Positions 1 through 7,320 of a stretch of DNA of 64,000 bases are shown here, piece by piece. The position numbers were made by a program, and so were the translations under genes. The notes beneath the pieces are model-generated. The model saw only the letters and a program-made list of their open reading frames with translations. It did no database searches and was not told the origin of the DNA. Position 1 is the first letter of the stretch; every line of letters begins with the position of its first letter. The stretch comes from Streptococcus oriscaviae. Lineage in GTDB: Bacteria > Bacillota > Bacilli > Lactobacillales > Streptococcaceae. The stretch is from contig NZ_CP073084.1 in assembly GCF_018137985.1 (NCBI RefSeq), positions 248,001 to 312,000 of the forward strand. The letters run 5' to 3'.

Positions 1-1506
1 TACACTGATTTACAGATCAATTACAACTTCAACATGGTGGCAATTGATCACTTCACCCCACGTCAGGTTGGTTTGCAGAAAATTTTGTCTAGCTATATCG
101 CTCATCGGCGTGAGATTATCATTGCTCGCTCCAAATTTGATAAGGCTAAGGCAGAAAAACGCCTGCACATCGTGGAAGGTTTGATTCGAGTTATTTCGAT
201 TCTGGATGAGATTATCGCTCTTATCCGCGCTTCTGATAATAAGGCAGATGCAAAAGAAAATCTCAAGGTTAGCTACGATTTCTCCGAGGAGCAGGCCGAA
301 GCTATTGTGACCTTGCAACTCTATCGTCTAACCAATACGGACATCGTTACGCTGGAAAATGAAGAAGCAGCCTTGCGCGAGCAGATTCAAACTCTGGCAG
401 CCATTATCGGTGACGAGCGCACCATGTTTAACCTGATGAAAAAGGAACTCCGTGACATCAAAAAACAATTCGCCACTCCGCGTCTGAGTGAGTTGCAAGA
501 CCAGGCTGAAACCATTGAAATCAACACAGCCAGTCTAATTGTCGAGGAAGAAACCTTTGTCAGCGTGACCAAGGCAGGTTATATCAAACGGACTAGTCCG
601 AGATCCTTCAACGCGTCAACAGTAGAAGAAATGGGCAAACGAGATGATGACCTGTTGGTATTTCTAGCTCCAGCCAAGACGACTCAGCACCTCTTGCTCT
701 TTACCAATCTAGGAAATGTCATCTACCGGCCGGTACACGAGTTGACCGACATCCGTTGGAAAGATATCGGCGAGCACCTCAGTCAATCTCTGACCAACTT
801 TGAAACCAATGAGGAGATTATTTATGCTGAGCTGGTTGACAATTTTGATCAGGGTACTTATTTCGCGGCCACAAAATTAGGACAAATCAAGCGTGTGGAG
901 CGTAAGGAATTTACTCCTTGGAGAACCTATAAATCCAAGTCAACTAGGTATGCCAAACTCAAAGAAGCAGAAGACGTGGTTGTTGCAGTATCACCAGTAG
1001 TTTTGGATGATGTCATGATTATCACACAAAAAGGGTACGCTCTGCGATTTTCCATATCAGAAGTACCGATTATCGGAGCCAAAGCAGCTGGTGTCAAAGC
1101 CATCAATCTGAAGGACGACGATCATGTAGTGGCGGCCTTTTTAAGCAATACTAACAGCATCTACATCTTGACCCAGCGTGGCAGTTTGAAACGGATGGCA
1201 ACAGATGATATTCCAGTGACTAGCCGCGCAAAACGAGGCTTGCAAGTGCTGCGTGAACTCAAAAGCAAACCCCACCGTGTCTTTGCGGCGGGGCCAGTAT
1301 TCTCGGATAATAGCGGAGCAGAACTCGATTTATTTGCTACTGAGGTAGAAAGCAGCAAGGAGCAACTCCTTCTTGTGACCACTACGACAGGGCAAGTGAT
1401 TGAGAAAAACTTGGCTAACTTGACTCTTTCTGAGCGGACGAGCAATGGTAGTTTTATTTCTGACACCATATCAGATGAAGAAGTTTTGTTCTCTTGGACA
1501 AAATAG
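1..1506 (+). CDS. parC: DNA topoisomerase IV subunit A, C-terminal part (partial)
   Basis: The reading frame is open from the first base, so the gene starts upstream of the window and only the last 501 codons are present. ParC is the DNA cleavage and rejoining subunit of topoisomerase IV (ParC2ParE2), which decatenates daughter chromosomes. The part seen covers the end of the breakage-reunion domain (FTPRQVGLQ region), the coiled-coil tower (about the first 150 codons) and the C-terminal beta-pinwheel with repeated KxGxxKR-like blades (TKAGYIKR, TKLGQIKR, TQKGYALR, TQRGSLKR). The quinolone-resistance region and catalytic Tyr lie outside the window. A hairpin terminator follows the stop codon. 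Confidence 0.96.
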   Translation, partial: YTDLQINYNFNMVAIDHFTPRQVGLQKILSSYIAHRREIIIARSKFDKAKAEKRLHIVEGLIRVISILDEIIALIRASDNKADAKENLKVSYDFSEEQAEAIVTLQLYRLTNTDIVTLENEEAALREQIQTLAAIIGDERTMFNLMKKELRDIKKQFATPRLSELQDQAETIEINTASLIVEEETFVSVTKAGYIKRTSPRSFNASTVEEMGKRDDDLLVFLAPAKTTQHLLLFTNLGNVIYRPVHELTDIRWKDIGEHLSQSLTNFETNEEIIYAELVDNFDQGTYFAATKLGQIKRVERKEFTPWRTYKSKSTRYAKLKEAEDVVVAVSPVVLDDVMIITQKGYALRFSISEVPIIGAKAAGVKAINLKDDDHVVAAFLSNTNSIYILTQRGSLKRMATDDIPVTSRAKRGLQVLRELKSKPHRVFAAGPVFSDNSGAELDLFATEVESSKEQLLLVTTTTGQVIEKNLANLTLSERTSNGSFISDTISDEEVLFSWTK

Positions 1507-1511
1507 CAGGC

Positions 1512-1538
1512 AAAGATTGCTCTATGAGCAGTCTTTTT
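1512..1538 (+). terminator. Intrinsic terminator after parC
   Basis: AAGATTGCT, a 5-nt loop and AGCAGTCTT form a 9-bp stem (one G-T pair) followed by a T run, directly after the parC stop codon. Confidence 0.75.
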
Positions 1539-1570
1539 GCTAGAGTCTAGTAAACATGCAAGGAGGTTTT

Positions 1571-2188
1571 ATGTATTTTATCAAAACATTTTTTAAACTA
1601 AAGGTCTATCTATGGGTCGTTGTGGCTGTTTTACTTGGCCTTCTGAGTATGTGGGGGTACGGCTATCTGAGCGGCTCTATGGAAAAGCAAAGCGAAGCAA
1701 AAGTCAGCACAACAATTGAATATATTGAGCAGGTAAACGAACTTGTATTTTTAAATACCTCCGTTCAAAAAATAATCACTGCCAAGAACTACACCATCTT
1801 ATTTGGACAAGAGATGCCCTTCTCAGAAAAATCAGCCTTACTCATCGTTAACTATAAAGCAAAGTTTGGGATAAAAAGTCCAGTAACGATTGAGAAGACT
1901 GGAGAAAAGCGATACCGCATCACTGTTCCAAGTTTTCAGGTGATCGGCTTGGAACTAGATGCCAAAGAACCCTATATTCTCTATGATAAAAGTGGAGATA
2001 TTCTCAGTTTTACAACGGAAGAAATCGATACAGGCCAATTAGTTACGGATGAATTCAAGTCGGCTGAACAAACAAGTTTTCTTACCCAATATGAAGACGA
2101 CATCAAGGAATCAGCCCAAAACTATTATCATAACTTATTCAAGTCCATCTCTTCGGACCTTCAATTAGAAGTCGTCTTTGAACAATAG
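1571..2188 (+). CDS. Membrane-anchored extracytoplasmic protein of unknown function
   Basis: A 205-residue protein. The start at 1571 is preferred because AAGGAGG lies 4 nt upstream; the in-frame ATG at 1556 lies before that ribosome-binding site. Residues about 10-33 form one hydrophobic segment (VYLWVVVAVLLGLLSMWGYG), giving a short cytoplasmic N-terminus and an outside domain of about 170 residues. That domain alternates charged and beta-forming stretches and ends in a predicted helix. The pattern recalls DUF4230-type proteins, but this is a weak impression and no function is claimed. It stands alone between the parC terminator and the ilvE promoter. Confidence 0.75.
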   Translation: MYFIKTFFKLKVYLWVVVAVLLGLLSMWGYGYLSGSMEKQSEAKVSTTIEYIEQVNELVFLNTSVQKIITAKNYTILFGQEMPFSEKSALLIVNYKAKFGIKSPVTIEKTGEKRYRITVPSFQVIGLELDAKEPYILYDKSGDILSFTTEEIDTGQLVTDEFKSAEQTSFLTQYEDDIKESAQNYYHNLFKSISSDLQLEVVFEQ

Positions 2189-2206
2189 CAGTGGTCTTAT
2201 TCACAA

Positions 2207-2221
2207 AATTTTCTGAATTTT
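2207..2221. promoter_or_regulatory. CodY-like box upstream of ilvE
   Basis: The 15-mer AATTTTCTGAATTTT matches the CodY consensus AATTTTCWGAAAATT at 13 of 15 positions. It lies just upstream of the ilvE -35 hexamer. CodY represses branched-chain amino-acid genes in streptococci when isoleucine is plentiful, so the location fits. Confidence 0.6.
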
Positions 2222-2224
2222 TAA

Positions 2225-2253
2225 TTGAAAATCAAGGTTAAAAATAGTAAAAT
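2225..2253 (+). promoter_or_regulatory. ilvE promoter
   Basis: -35 TTGAAA (2225-2230) and -10 TAAAAT (2248-2253) with a 17-nt spacer, 27 nt before the ilvE ATG. Confidence 0.6.
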
Positions 2254-2280
2254 AGTAAAAAATAAGTTTGGAGAATCGCT

Positions 2281-3303
2281 ATGACTGTACAAATTGACTG
2301 GGAAAACCTAGGTTTTGCCTATATGAAACTACCTTACCGCTATATGGCCTACTACAAAAATGGGCAGTGGCAGCCAGGCAGCTTGACCGAGGATGCCACC
2401 TTGCATATCTCAGAAAGCTCGCCAGCCCTCCACTATGGTCAGCAAGCATTTGAAGGACTCAAAGCCTACCGCACCAAGGACGGCCATCTCCAGCTCTTTC
2501 GTCCAGATCAGAATGCCGAACGCCTACAACGTACCGCAGATCGCCTCCTCATGCCACAGGTGCCGACAGACCTGTTCATTCAAGCCTGTAAAGAAGTCGT
2601 TAAAGCCAATGCCGATTATGTTCCTCCTTATGGAAGTGGCGGGACCCTCTATCTTCGTCCGCTCTTGATTGGTATCGGCGATATTATCGGCGTTAAACCA
2701 GCGGATGAGTATATTTTTACTGTATTTGCTATGCCTGTGGGCAACTACTTCAAAGGTGGGCTTGCACCGACCAACTTCCTCATCCAAGACAAGTATGACC
2801 GGGCAGCTCCACATGGAACAGGAGCAGCTAAGGTGGGAGGGAATTATGCGGCCAGCCTCCTTCCAGGTCAGTTTGCTAAACAGCAAGGTTTTTCTGATGT
2901 AATCTATCTGGATCCTGCAACTCATACCAAAATTGAAGAAGTAGGATCAGCAAACTTCTTTGGAATTACGGCTGACAATGAGTTTGTTACCCCGATTAGT
3001 CCATCCATTCTACCATCCATTACCAAATATTCTCTCCTCTATTTGGCAGAGCATCGTCTGGGAATGAAGGCGGTGGAACGTGAAATCCTTGTCGAAGAAC
3101 TAGATCAGTTTGTAGAAGCTGGTGCCTGCGGAACAGCAGCAGTCATCTCACCTATCGGCGGTGTTCAAATTGATGACAAACTTCATGTTTTTTACAGTGA
3201 AACAGAGGTTGGGCCCGTAACGCGTAAGCTCTATGATGAGTTGACAGGAATTCAATTCGGAGACCGTGAAGCTCCCGCTGGTTGGATTGTAACAGTTGAT
3301 TAA
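2281..3303 (+). CDS. ilvE: Branched-chain amino acid aminotransferase
   Basis: A 340-residue class IV PLP aminotransferase, the usual length. It transfers the amino group between glutamate and the 2-oxo acids of Leu, Ile and Val, the last step of their synthesis and the first of their breakdown, in the cytoplasm. The PLP-binding lysine is K184 in GAAKVGGNYAAS. Other family blocks are visible: HYGQQAFEGLKAYR near residue 51, RPLLIGIG near 126 and the EEVGSANFFGI phosphate-binding segment. GGAGA precedes the ATG by 7 nt. It is monocistronic, with a CodY-like box at its promoter and a hairpin after the stop. Confidence 0.97.
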   Translation: MTVQIDWENLGFAYMKLPYRYMAYYKNGQWQPGSLTEDATLHISESSPALHYGQQAFEGLKAYRTKDGHLQLFRPDQNAERLQRTADRLLMPQVPTDLFIQACKEVVKANADYVPPYGSGGTLYLRPLLIGIGDIIGVKPADEYIFTVFAMPVGNYFKGGLAPTNFLIQDKYDRAAPHGTGAAKVGGNYAASLLPGQFAKQQGFSDVIYLDPATHTKIEEVGSANFFGITADNEFVTPISPSILPSITKYSLLYLAEHRLGMKAVEREILVEELDQFVEAGACGTAAVISPIGGVQIDDKLHVFYSETEVGPVTRKLYDELTGIQFGDREAPAGWIVTVD

Positions 3304-3310
3304 AAGAAAA

Positions 3311-3336
3311 GGGCTTGCACTTGCAAGCTCTCTTCA
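3311..3336 (+). terminator. Hairpin after ilvE (probable terminator)
   Basis: GGGCTTGC, loop ACTT and GCAAGCTC form an 8-bp stem with one G-T pair. The following TCTTCATTT is only a weak U tract. The right arm also contains the -35 (TTGCAA) of the next promoter. Confidence 0.55.
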
Positions 3337-3349
3337 TTTCGTGTAAAAT
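3321..3349 (+). promoter_or_regulatory. Promoter of the DUF2969 gene
   Basis: -35 TTGCAA (3321-3326), a 17-nt spacer and -10 TAAAAT (3344-3349) preceded by TG. The leader to the ATG is about 80 nt and includes a small TCTATT/AATAGA hairpin. Confidence 0.55.
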
Positions 3350-3434
3350 GGAGAAAGTGAGCAAAGAAAGGAAGAGAAGGTCTATTGTTCGGAAATAGAT
3401 ATCTGAGTATGTAGAATGAGCCTTCATCAATTTT

Positions 3435-3668
3435 ATGAGTAAAAAAGACAAAAAGATTGAAATTCAACTAGAAGATAGCGCGGTTCTTGTGAATGGACAA
3501 GAGTTTTCAGGCTATCGTCTGGTGATTGGTAAAAAAACCATCGGTGAAATTGCAGAATTAGAAGAGAACAATTTTGCTGTTGTCAAAAACGGAAATACCG
3601 AAAGCTTTTATAAAAACCTTGAAAAAGCGGTCGGAAATGTTATCGAAAATTACAATTTGAGCAATTAA
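3435..3668 (+). CDS. DUF2969 family protein
   Basis: A 77-residue soluble protein recognised as DUF2969, a small family found in streptococci and other lactic acid bacteria with no assigned function. It starts with a Lys-rich stretch (SKKDKKIEIQLED), followed by a compact alpha/beta pattern (YRLVIGKKTIGEI, FAVVKNGN, then an amphipathic C-terminal helix). There is no signal peptide or membrane segment. No strong Shine-Dalgarno sequence is seen before the ATG, so the start is less certain than for neighbours. A tRNA-Tyr promoter begins a few bases after the stop. Confidence 0.85.
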   Translation: MSKKDKKIEIQLEDSAVLVNGQEFSGYRLVIGKKTIGEIAELEENNFAVVKNGNTESFYKNLEKAVGNVIENYNLSN

Positions 3669-3672
3669 GTAC

Positions 3673-3701
3673 TTGAAATAGTCACTATTTTATGTTAGAA
3701 T
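3673..3701 (+). promoter_or_regulatory. tRNA-Tyr promoter
   Basis: -35 TTGAAA (3673-3678) and -10 TAGAAT (3696-3701) with a 17-nt spacer, ending 18 nt before the mature tRNA. Confidence 0.65.
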
Positions 3702-3719
3702 AGTGGCTGTTAGTGTTGC

Positions 3720-3801
3720 GGAAAGATAGCGAAGAGGCTAAACGCGGCGGACTGTAAATCCGCTCCTTACGGGTTCGGGGGTTCGAATCCCTCTCTTTCC
3801 A
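3720..3801 (+). tRNA. tRNA-Tyr (GUA)
   Basis: 82 nt. Acceptor stem GGAAAGA/TCTTTCC, discriminator A, T-arm GGGGGTTCGAATCCC, and the long variable arm expected of bacterial tRNA-Tyr. Anticodon GTA at 3754-3756 in the loop CTGTAAA. CCA is not encoded, so the tail depends on the CCA-adding enzyme (cca, 37202-38413). Confidence 0.97.
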
Positions 3802-3915
3802 TTGAACAGGATACAAAAGACGTTAAGAAATCCGTATGAAAATAGGAAACTGACGCAGTGTGCCAAACACACAAGGAAGTTTATCTTTTTCACTAGGATT
3901 TTAGTCCGTGTTCAA
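3802..3915 (+). repeat. Structured repeat element, copy 1 (possible RNA element)
   Basis: It begins directly at the tRNA-Tyr 3' end. Nested complementary arms are visible: TTGAACA (3802-3808) with TGTTCAA (3909-3915); AAATCC (3828-3833) with GGATTT (3896-3901); TGAAAA (3837-3842) with TTTTCA (3887-3892); and a terminal hairpin GTGTG/CACAC (3858-3862, 3868-3872). A conserved unpaired-looking core, CTGACGC before and AAGGAAG-TTATCT after the hairpin, is shared with copy 2. Arms differ between copies by compensatory changes. It has no coding potential. Function is unknown. Confidence 0.6.
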
Positions 3916-3949
3916 CTTAGATACGAGATGTGTTCTGGTTTACCAGAAA

Positions 3950-4020
3950 TTTCTGTAGAAAATTAGCTGACTGACGCTGAGTGTTTACACTCAAGGAAGG
4001 TTATCTATTTTCCTAAGAAA
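3950..4020 (+). repeat. Structured repeat element, copy 2 (possible RNA element)
   Basis: Same layout as copy 1: TTTCT (3950-3954) with AGAAA (4016-4020), a three-base GTA/CTA internal loop, GAAAAT (3958-3963) with ATTTTC (4007-4012), and terminal hairpin TGAGTG-TTTA-CACTCA (3978-3993). The core motifs CTGACGC and AAGGAAGGTTATCT match copy 1. A separate small hairpin, TTCTGG-TTTA-CCAGAA (3933-3948), sits just before it. Another (ATTTCTT/AAGAAAT) sits between it and tRNA-Gln. Confidence 0.6.
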
Positions 4021-4076
4021 CTAATCACGAGTTCAATTTCTTGTGACTAGCAAAGAAATGAATTGTATCTCTTTTT

Positions 4077-4148
4077 TGGGGTATCGCCAAGCGGTAAGGC
4101 AAGGGACTTTGACTCCCTCACGCGTTGGTTCGAATCCAGCTACCCCAG
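4077..4148 (+). tRNA. tRNA-Gln (UUG)
   Basis: 72 nt. Acceptor stem TGGGGTA/TACCCCA, discriminator G, anticodon stem AGGGA/TCCCT, anticodon TTG at 4109-4111, T-arm GTTGGTTCGAATCCAGC. CCA is not encoded. Confidence 0.97.
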
Positions 4149-4155
4149 TCAAGGT

Positions 4156-4173
4156 ACTAGAGGAAACTCTAGT
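4156..4173 (+). other. Hairpin with GAAA tetraloop downstream of tRNA-Gln
   Basis: ACTAGAG-GAAA-CTCTAGT forms a perfect 7-bp stem. There is no T run after it, so a processing signal or part of the S1 leader is as likely as a terminator. Confidence 0.5.
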
Positions 4174-4194
4174 TCGTCAAAGATGTCATATTGT

Positions 4195-4224
4195 TGTTTG
4201 TCCTTGCGTGTGCCTTAATAAAAT
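4195..4224 (+). promoter_or_regulatory. Candidate promoter of the S1 protein gene
   Basis: -35 TTGTTT (4195-4200), an 18-nt spacer and -10 TAAAAT (4219-4224). Weak match, but it is the best spaced pair in the interval. Confidence 0.4.
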
Positions 4225-4270
4225 ATATTTTATGTTGAGTCGAAAGACTTGATTGTCGGAGGTTTATTTA

Positions 4271-5476
4271 ATGAACGAATTTGAAGATTTGTTGAACAGT
4301 GTAAGTGAAGTTACACCTGGTGATGTGGTTACTGCTGAAGTATTGACCGTTGATGCTGGTCAAGCAAACGTAGCGATTGCAGGAACTGGTGTAGAAGGTG
4401 TCTTGACTCTTCGTGAGTTGACAAACGACCGCGATGCTGACATCAACGACCTTGTTAAAGTTGGTGAAACGCTTGAGTTGCTTGTACTTCGCCAAGTAGT
4501 TGGTAAAGATACAGACACTGTTACCTATCTTGTATCTAAAAAACGTTTGGAAGCACGCAAGGCTTGGGATAAATTGGTTGGCCGTGAAGGCGAAGTAGTA
4601 AACGTTAAAGTTACTCGTGCTGTTAAGGGTGGTCTTTCAGTTGAATTTGAAGGACTTCGTGGTTTCATTCCAGCTTCAATGATCGACAGCCGTTTCACTC
4701 GTAACACTGAGCGTTTTGTAGGTCAAGAATTTGATGCAAAAATCAAAGAAGTTGACCCAGCTGAAAACCGCTTCATCTTGTCACGTCGTGAAGTTGTTGA
4801 AGAAGCAGCTGCAGCAGCGCGTGCCGAAGTATTTGGTAAGTTGGCAGTTGGTGAAGTAGTAACTGGTAAGGTTGCTCGTATCACTAGCTTTGGTGCCTTT
4901 ATCGACCTCGGTGGTGTTGATGGTTTGGTTCACTTGACTGAGTTGTCACATGAGCGCAACGTTTCTCCTAAATCAGCTGTAACAGTTGGTGAAGAAGTTG
5001 AAGTAAAAGTTCTTGCTATCGACGAAGAAGAAGGTCGCGTATCACTGTCATTGAAAGCTACACAGCCTGGTCCATGGGACGGCGTTGAGCAAAAATTGGC
5101 AGCCGGCGATGTTATCGAAGGTAAAGTAAAACGCTTGACTGACTTTGGTGCTTTTGTAGAAGTATTGCCAGGTATCGATGGTTTGGTTCACATTTCACAA
5201 ATTTCACACAAACGTGTTGAAAATCCAAAAGACGCTTTGTCAGTTGGTCAAGATGTAACTGTTAAGGTTCTTGAAGTGAATGCTGCTGATGAACGTGTAT
5301 CTCTTTCTATCAAAGCCTTGGAAGAGCGTCCTGCTCCAGCTGAAGGCGAAGAAAAAGCTGAAAAACGTGCACCACGTCCACGCCGTCAAAAACGTGAAGA
5401 AAAACGTGATTACGAATTGCCAGAAACACAATCTGGTTTCTCAATGGCTGACTTGTTCGGTGACATTGAATTGTAA
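4271..5476 (+). CDS. rpsA: 30S ribosomal protein S1 / S1-domain RNA-binding protein
   Basis: 401 residues, starting at 4271 where CGGAGGT lies 7 nt upstream; an in-frame ATG at 4253 precedes that Shine-Dalgarno sequence. It has four S1 (OB-fold) RNA-binding domains, about residues 14-85, 100-170, 190-260 and 275-345, the last two most typical ([20 protein letters not shown] and [18 protein letters not shown]). This is the four-domain form normal for Firmicutes, shorter than the six-domain E. coli S1. The basic C-terminal tail ([14 protein letters not shown]) probably adds RNA affinity. Role: mRNA binding at the ribosome. Highly biased codon use fits strong expression. Confidence 0.93.
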   Translation: MNEFEDLLNSVSEVTPGDVVTAEVLTVDAGQANVAIAGTGVEGVLTLRELTNDRDADINDLVKVGETLELLVLRQVVGKDTDTVTYLVSKKRLEARKAWDKLVGREGEVVNVKVTRAVKGGLSVEFEGLRGFIPASMIDSRFTRNTERFVGQEFDAKIKEVDPAENRFILSRREVVEEAAAAARAEVFGKLAVGEVVTGKVARITSFGAFIDLGGVDGLVHLTELSHERNVSPKSAVTVGEEVEVKVLAIDEEEGRVSLSLKATQPGPWDGVEQKLAAGDVIEGKVKRLTDFGAFVEVLPGIDGLVHISQISHKRVENPKDALSVGQDVTVKVLEVNAADERVSLSIKALEERPAPAEGEEKAEKRAPRPRRQKREEKRDYELPETQSGFSMADLFGDIEL

Positions 5477-5512
5477 TTCCGCGATAAAACTTGCCTAGAG
5501 CAAGTTTTTCTT

Positions 5513-5586
5513 TCCACCCTTAGTGTAATGGATATCACGTAAGATTCCGGTTCTTGAGATGGGGGTTCGATTCCCTCAGGGTGGAT
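5513..5586 (+). tRNA. tRNA-Arg (CCG)
   Basis: 74 nt. Acceptor stem TCCACCC/GGGTGGA. Anticodon stem TAAGA/TCTTG encloses loop TTCCGGT with anticodon CCG at 5547-5549. T-arm GGGGGTTCGATTCCC. CCA is not encoded. It follows the S1 gene by 36 nt and could be co-transcribed with it. Confidence 0.95.
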
Positions 5587-5592
5587 TAGAAT

Positions 5593-5620
5593 AAGGAGCT
5601 GGGTTATCCAGCTCCTTTCT
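5593..5620 (+). terminator. Intrinsic terminator after tRNA-Arg
   Basis: AAGGAGCTGG, loop GTTAT, CCAGCTCCTT, then a T-rich tract. Confidence 0.85.
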
Positions 5621-5644
5621 TGTCTATTTAGAAAGGACTTTTTC

Positions 5645-6673
5645 ATGCTACACTTCGAAAATGACTACAACAAAGGTGCCCATCCTGCTATCCTTGAAGC
5701 CTTACTGGCAACCAATCACCAAGGTCTTTCAGGCTATGGTTTCGATAGCTATTCTCAAGCCGCTATTGAAAAAATCCGGCTGGCAACAGCATGTCCGCAT
5801 GCACAGGTGACTTTTTTGACAGGGGGAACTCAGACCAATCAGGTAGTTATTAGCGCCATGTTGCAGTCTTATGAGGGAGTCATTGCTGCCGATACTGGTC
5901 ACATTGCTAGCCATGAGGCCGGCGCTATCGAATTTTCTGGTCATAAAGTGCTGACTCTCCCTCATCAGGAAGGAAAGATTTTTGCTGCGGATATTAAAGA
6001 GCTTCTAGAGGATTTCTATGCCGATGCCAACCATAGCCATATGGTATTTCCGGGCATGGTCTATCTCTCTCATCCGACAGAGTATGGAACGCTTTATAGC
6101 AAGAAAGAACTGACGGAGATTGCTGAAATTTGTCGTACCTACGATATTCCCCTGTTCTTGGATGGGGCACGTCTAGGATATGCTTTGGCAGCAAAGGATG
6201 CAGATTTAGATCTGGCAGCAATTGCAGAGCTGACAGATGTTTTCTACATCGGAGGAACCAAGTTAGGGGCTTTGATGGGTGAAGCAATCGTATTTACGAA
6301 AAACAATCAACCCAAGCAATTTACGACAATCGTCAAGCAACACGGTGCATTACTGGCTAAGGGAAGATTGTTAGGAATCCAGTTCGATTGTTTATTTAGT
6401 GATAACCTTTACTTGGAGCTGGGGCGACATGGTATTGAAATGGCTGAGCAAATGAAAGTTATCTTGGAAGAAAAGGGATATTCGTTCTATCTCAAGTCAC
6501 CGACCAATCAGCAGTTTATCATCCTAGACAACCAAGAACTGCCACGTTTGACAGAAGCTGGTTTGCTGTATTCCTTTTGGGAAAAATATGACGAAACCCA
6601 CACTGTTATTCGCCTAATAACCAGTTGGTCAACTAGTCAAGAGGACTTGGATGAATTGAAAAAAATCTTATAG
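5645..6673 (+). CDS. ltaE: Low-specificity L-threonine aldolase
   Basis: A 342-residue fold-type I PLP enzyme of the beta-eliminating lyase family. It cleaves L-threonine or L-allo-threonine to glycine and acetaldehyde in the cytoplasm. The PLP lysine is K206 in YIGGTKLGALMGE. Also visible are the FLTGGTQTNQ block near residue 58, HIASHEAGAIE near 86 and LFLDGARLGYAL near 171, all typical. GAAAGGA precedes the ATG by 9 nt. It stands alone between the tRNA-Arg terminator and a bidirectional terminator. Confidence 0.92.
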   Translation: MLHFENDYNKGAHPAILEALLATNHQGLSGYGFDSYSQAAIEKIRLATACPHAQVTFLTGGTQTNQVVISAMLQSYEGVIAADTGHIASHEAGAIEFSGHKVLTLPHQEGKIFAADIKELLEDFYADANHSHMVFPGMVYLSHPTEYGTLYSKKELTEIAEICRTYDIPLFLDGARLGYALAAKDADLDLAAIAELTDVFYIGGTKLGALMGEAIVFTKNNQPKQFTTIVKQHGALLAKGRLLGIQFDCLFSDNLYLELGRHGIEMAEQMKVILEEKGYSFYLKSPTNQQFIILDNQELPRLTEAGLLYSFWEKYDETHTVIRLITSWSTSQEDLDELKKIL

Positions 6674-6752
6674 TTCAAATCGTTTGCTTGATAAGGCTAG
6701 TGATAAGCTTTCCTTTCTTGGAGGAGCTTGTACACATGATAGAACAATGGAT

Positions 6753-6785
6753 AAAAGCACCAAAAGAGGGGATTTGGTGCTTTTA
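6753..6785. terminator. Bidirectional terminator
   Basis: AAAAGCACCAAA and TTTGGTGCTTTT form a near-perfect 12-bp stem with A and T runs on the two sides. It serves ltaE and the convergent gene at 6830-7204. Confidence 0.8.
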
Positions 6786-6829
6786 AGAAATCTTGTATTT
6801 AAAAGATGTTGAATAGTCACTGTTTTTTA

Positions 6830-7204
6830 TCATTGGTCAGAAGATTGACTGGCGCCACTGACCGCATCAGAAGTTGCTTCGGTACTGGTGACACTTTCTT
6901 GGTTGTCAGTAGAACTAGTTGTTTCTTGACTAATAGTGGTGGTTGTTTCAGTTGTTGTACTAGCTTCTTGACTGGATTCGGTAGTAGTCTGGCTACTTTC
7001 TTCAGAAGTAGATGGGACAATGTAGACCGTTGTAGAAGTATTGGTTTCCCCCGAATTGGTTTGGGCTCTGGAACTGAAACTATAAATGGTGATGCTGGCT
7101 GTGATAATCCCGAGAATGGAGCCGATAAACGTTAAGGTTTTTTGTAGGGATGACAGCCCTTTTTTAGCGGCTGAAGTAGGTGACTTGGTTTTCCTAGTTG
7201 GCAT
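6830..7204 (-). CDS. Small membrane-anchored Ser/Thr-rich surface protein
   Basis: 124 residues. The start is fixed by AGGAGGAAG 6 nt before the ATG at 7204. A basic N-terminus (PTRKTKSPTSAAKKG) precedes one hydrophobic segment at about residues 23-46 (FIGSILGIITASITIYSF). The rest, to the end, is almost only Ser, Thr, Glu and Gln (SEESSQTTTESSQEASTTT). No LPXTG motif or lipobox is present, so it is probably a single-pass membrane protein with a disordered outside tail. It resembles small streptococcal proteins of the DUF6556 type (family assignment tentative). The low-complexity part is a likely site of length variation between strains. Confidence 0.75.
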   Translation of the reverse strand: MPTRKTKSPTSAAKKGLSSLQKTLTFIGSILGIITASITIYSFSSRAQTNSGETNTSTTVYIVPSTSEESSQTTTESSQEASTTTETTTTISQETTSSTDNQESVTSTEATSDAVSGASQSSDQ

Positions 7205-7320
7205 GGTTTCTTCCTCCTATTTATCACTAGAATAGGGGATAAAGGTTAAATCTATCTTAAAGTTTGGCAGAACTCCCCTAAACATGATAAAATAAATCTA
7301 TTGTAGAAAAGGAAGTAAAC

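Noticed and set aside
3802..4036. T-box riboswitch near the tRNAs
   Set aside because: No T-box sequence (AGGGTGGNACCGCG-like) or specifier loop, and the downstream gene is a tRNA, not an amino-acid gene.
4043..4252. Plus-strand open frame running through tRNA-Gln
   Set aside because: It contains the whole tRNA gene; the translated sequence resembles no protein.
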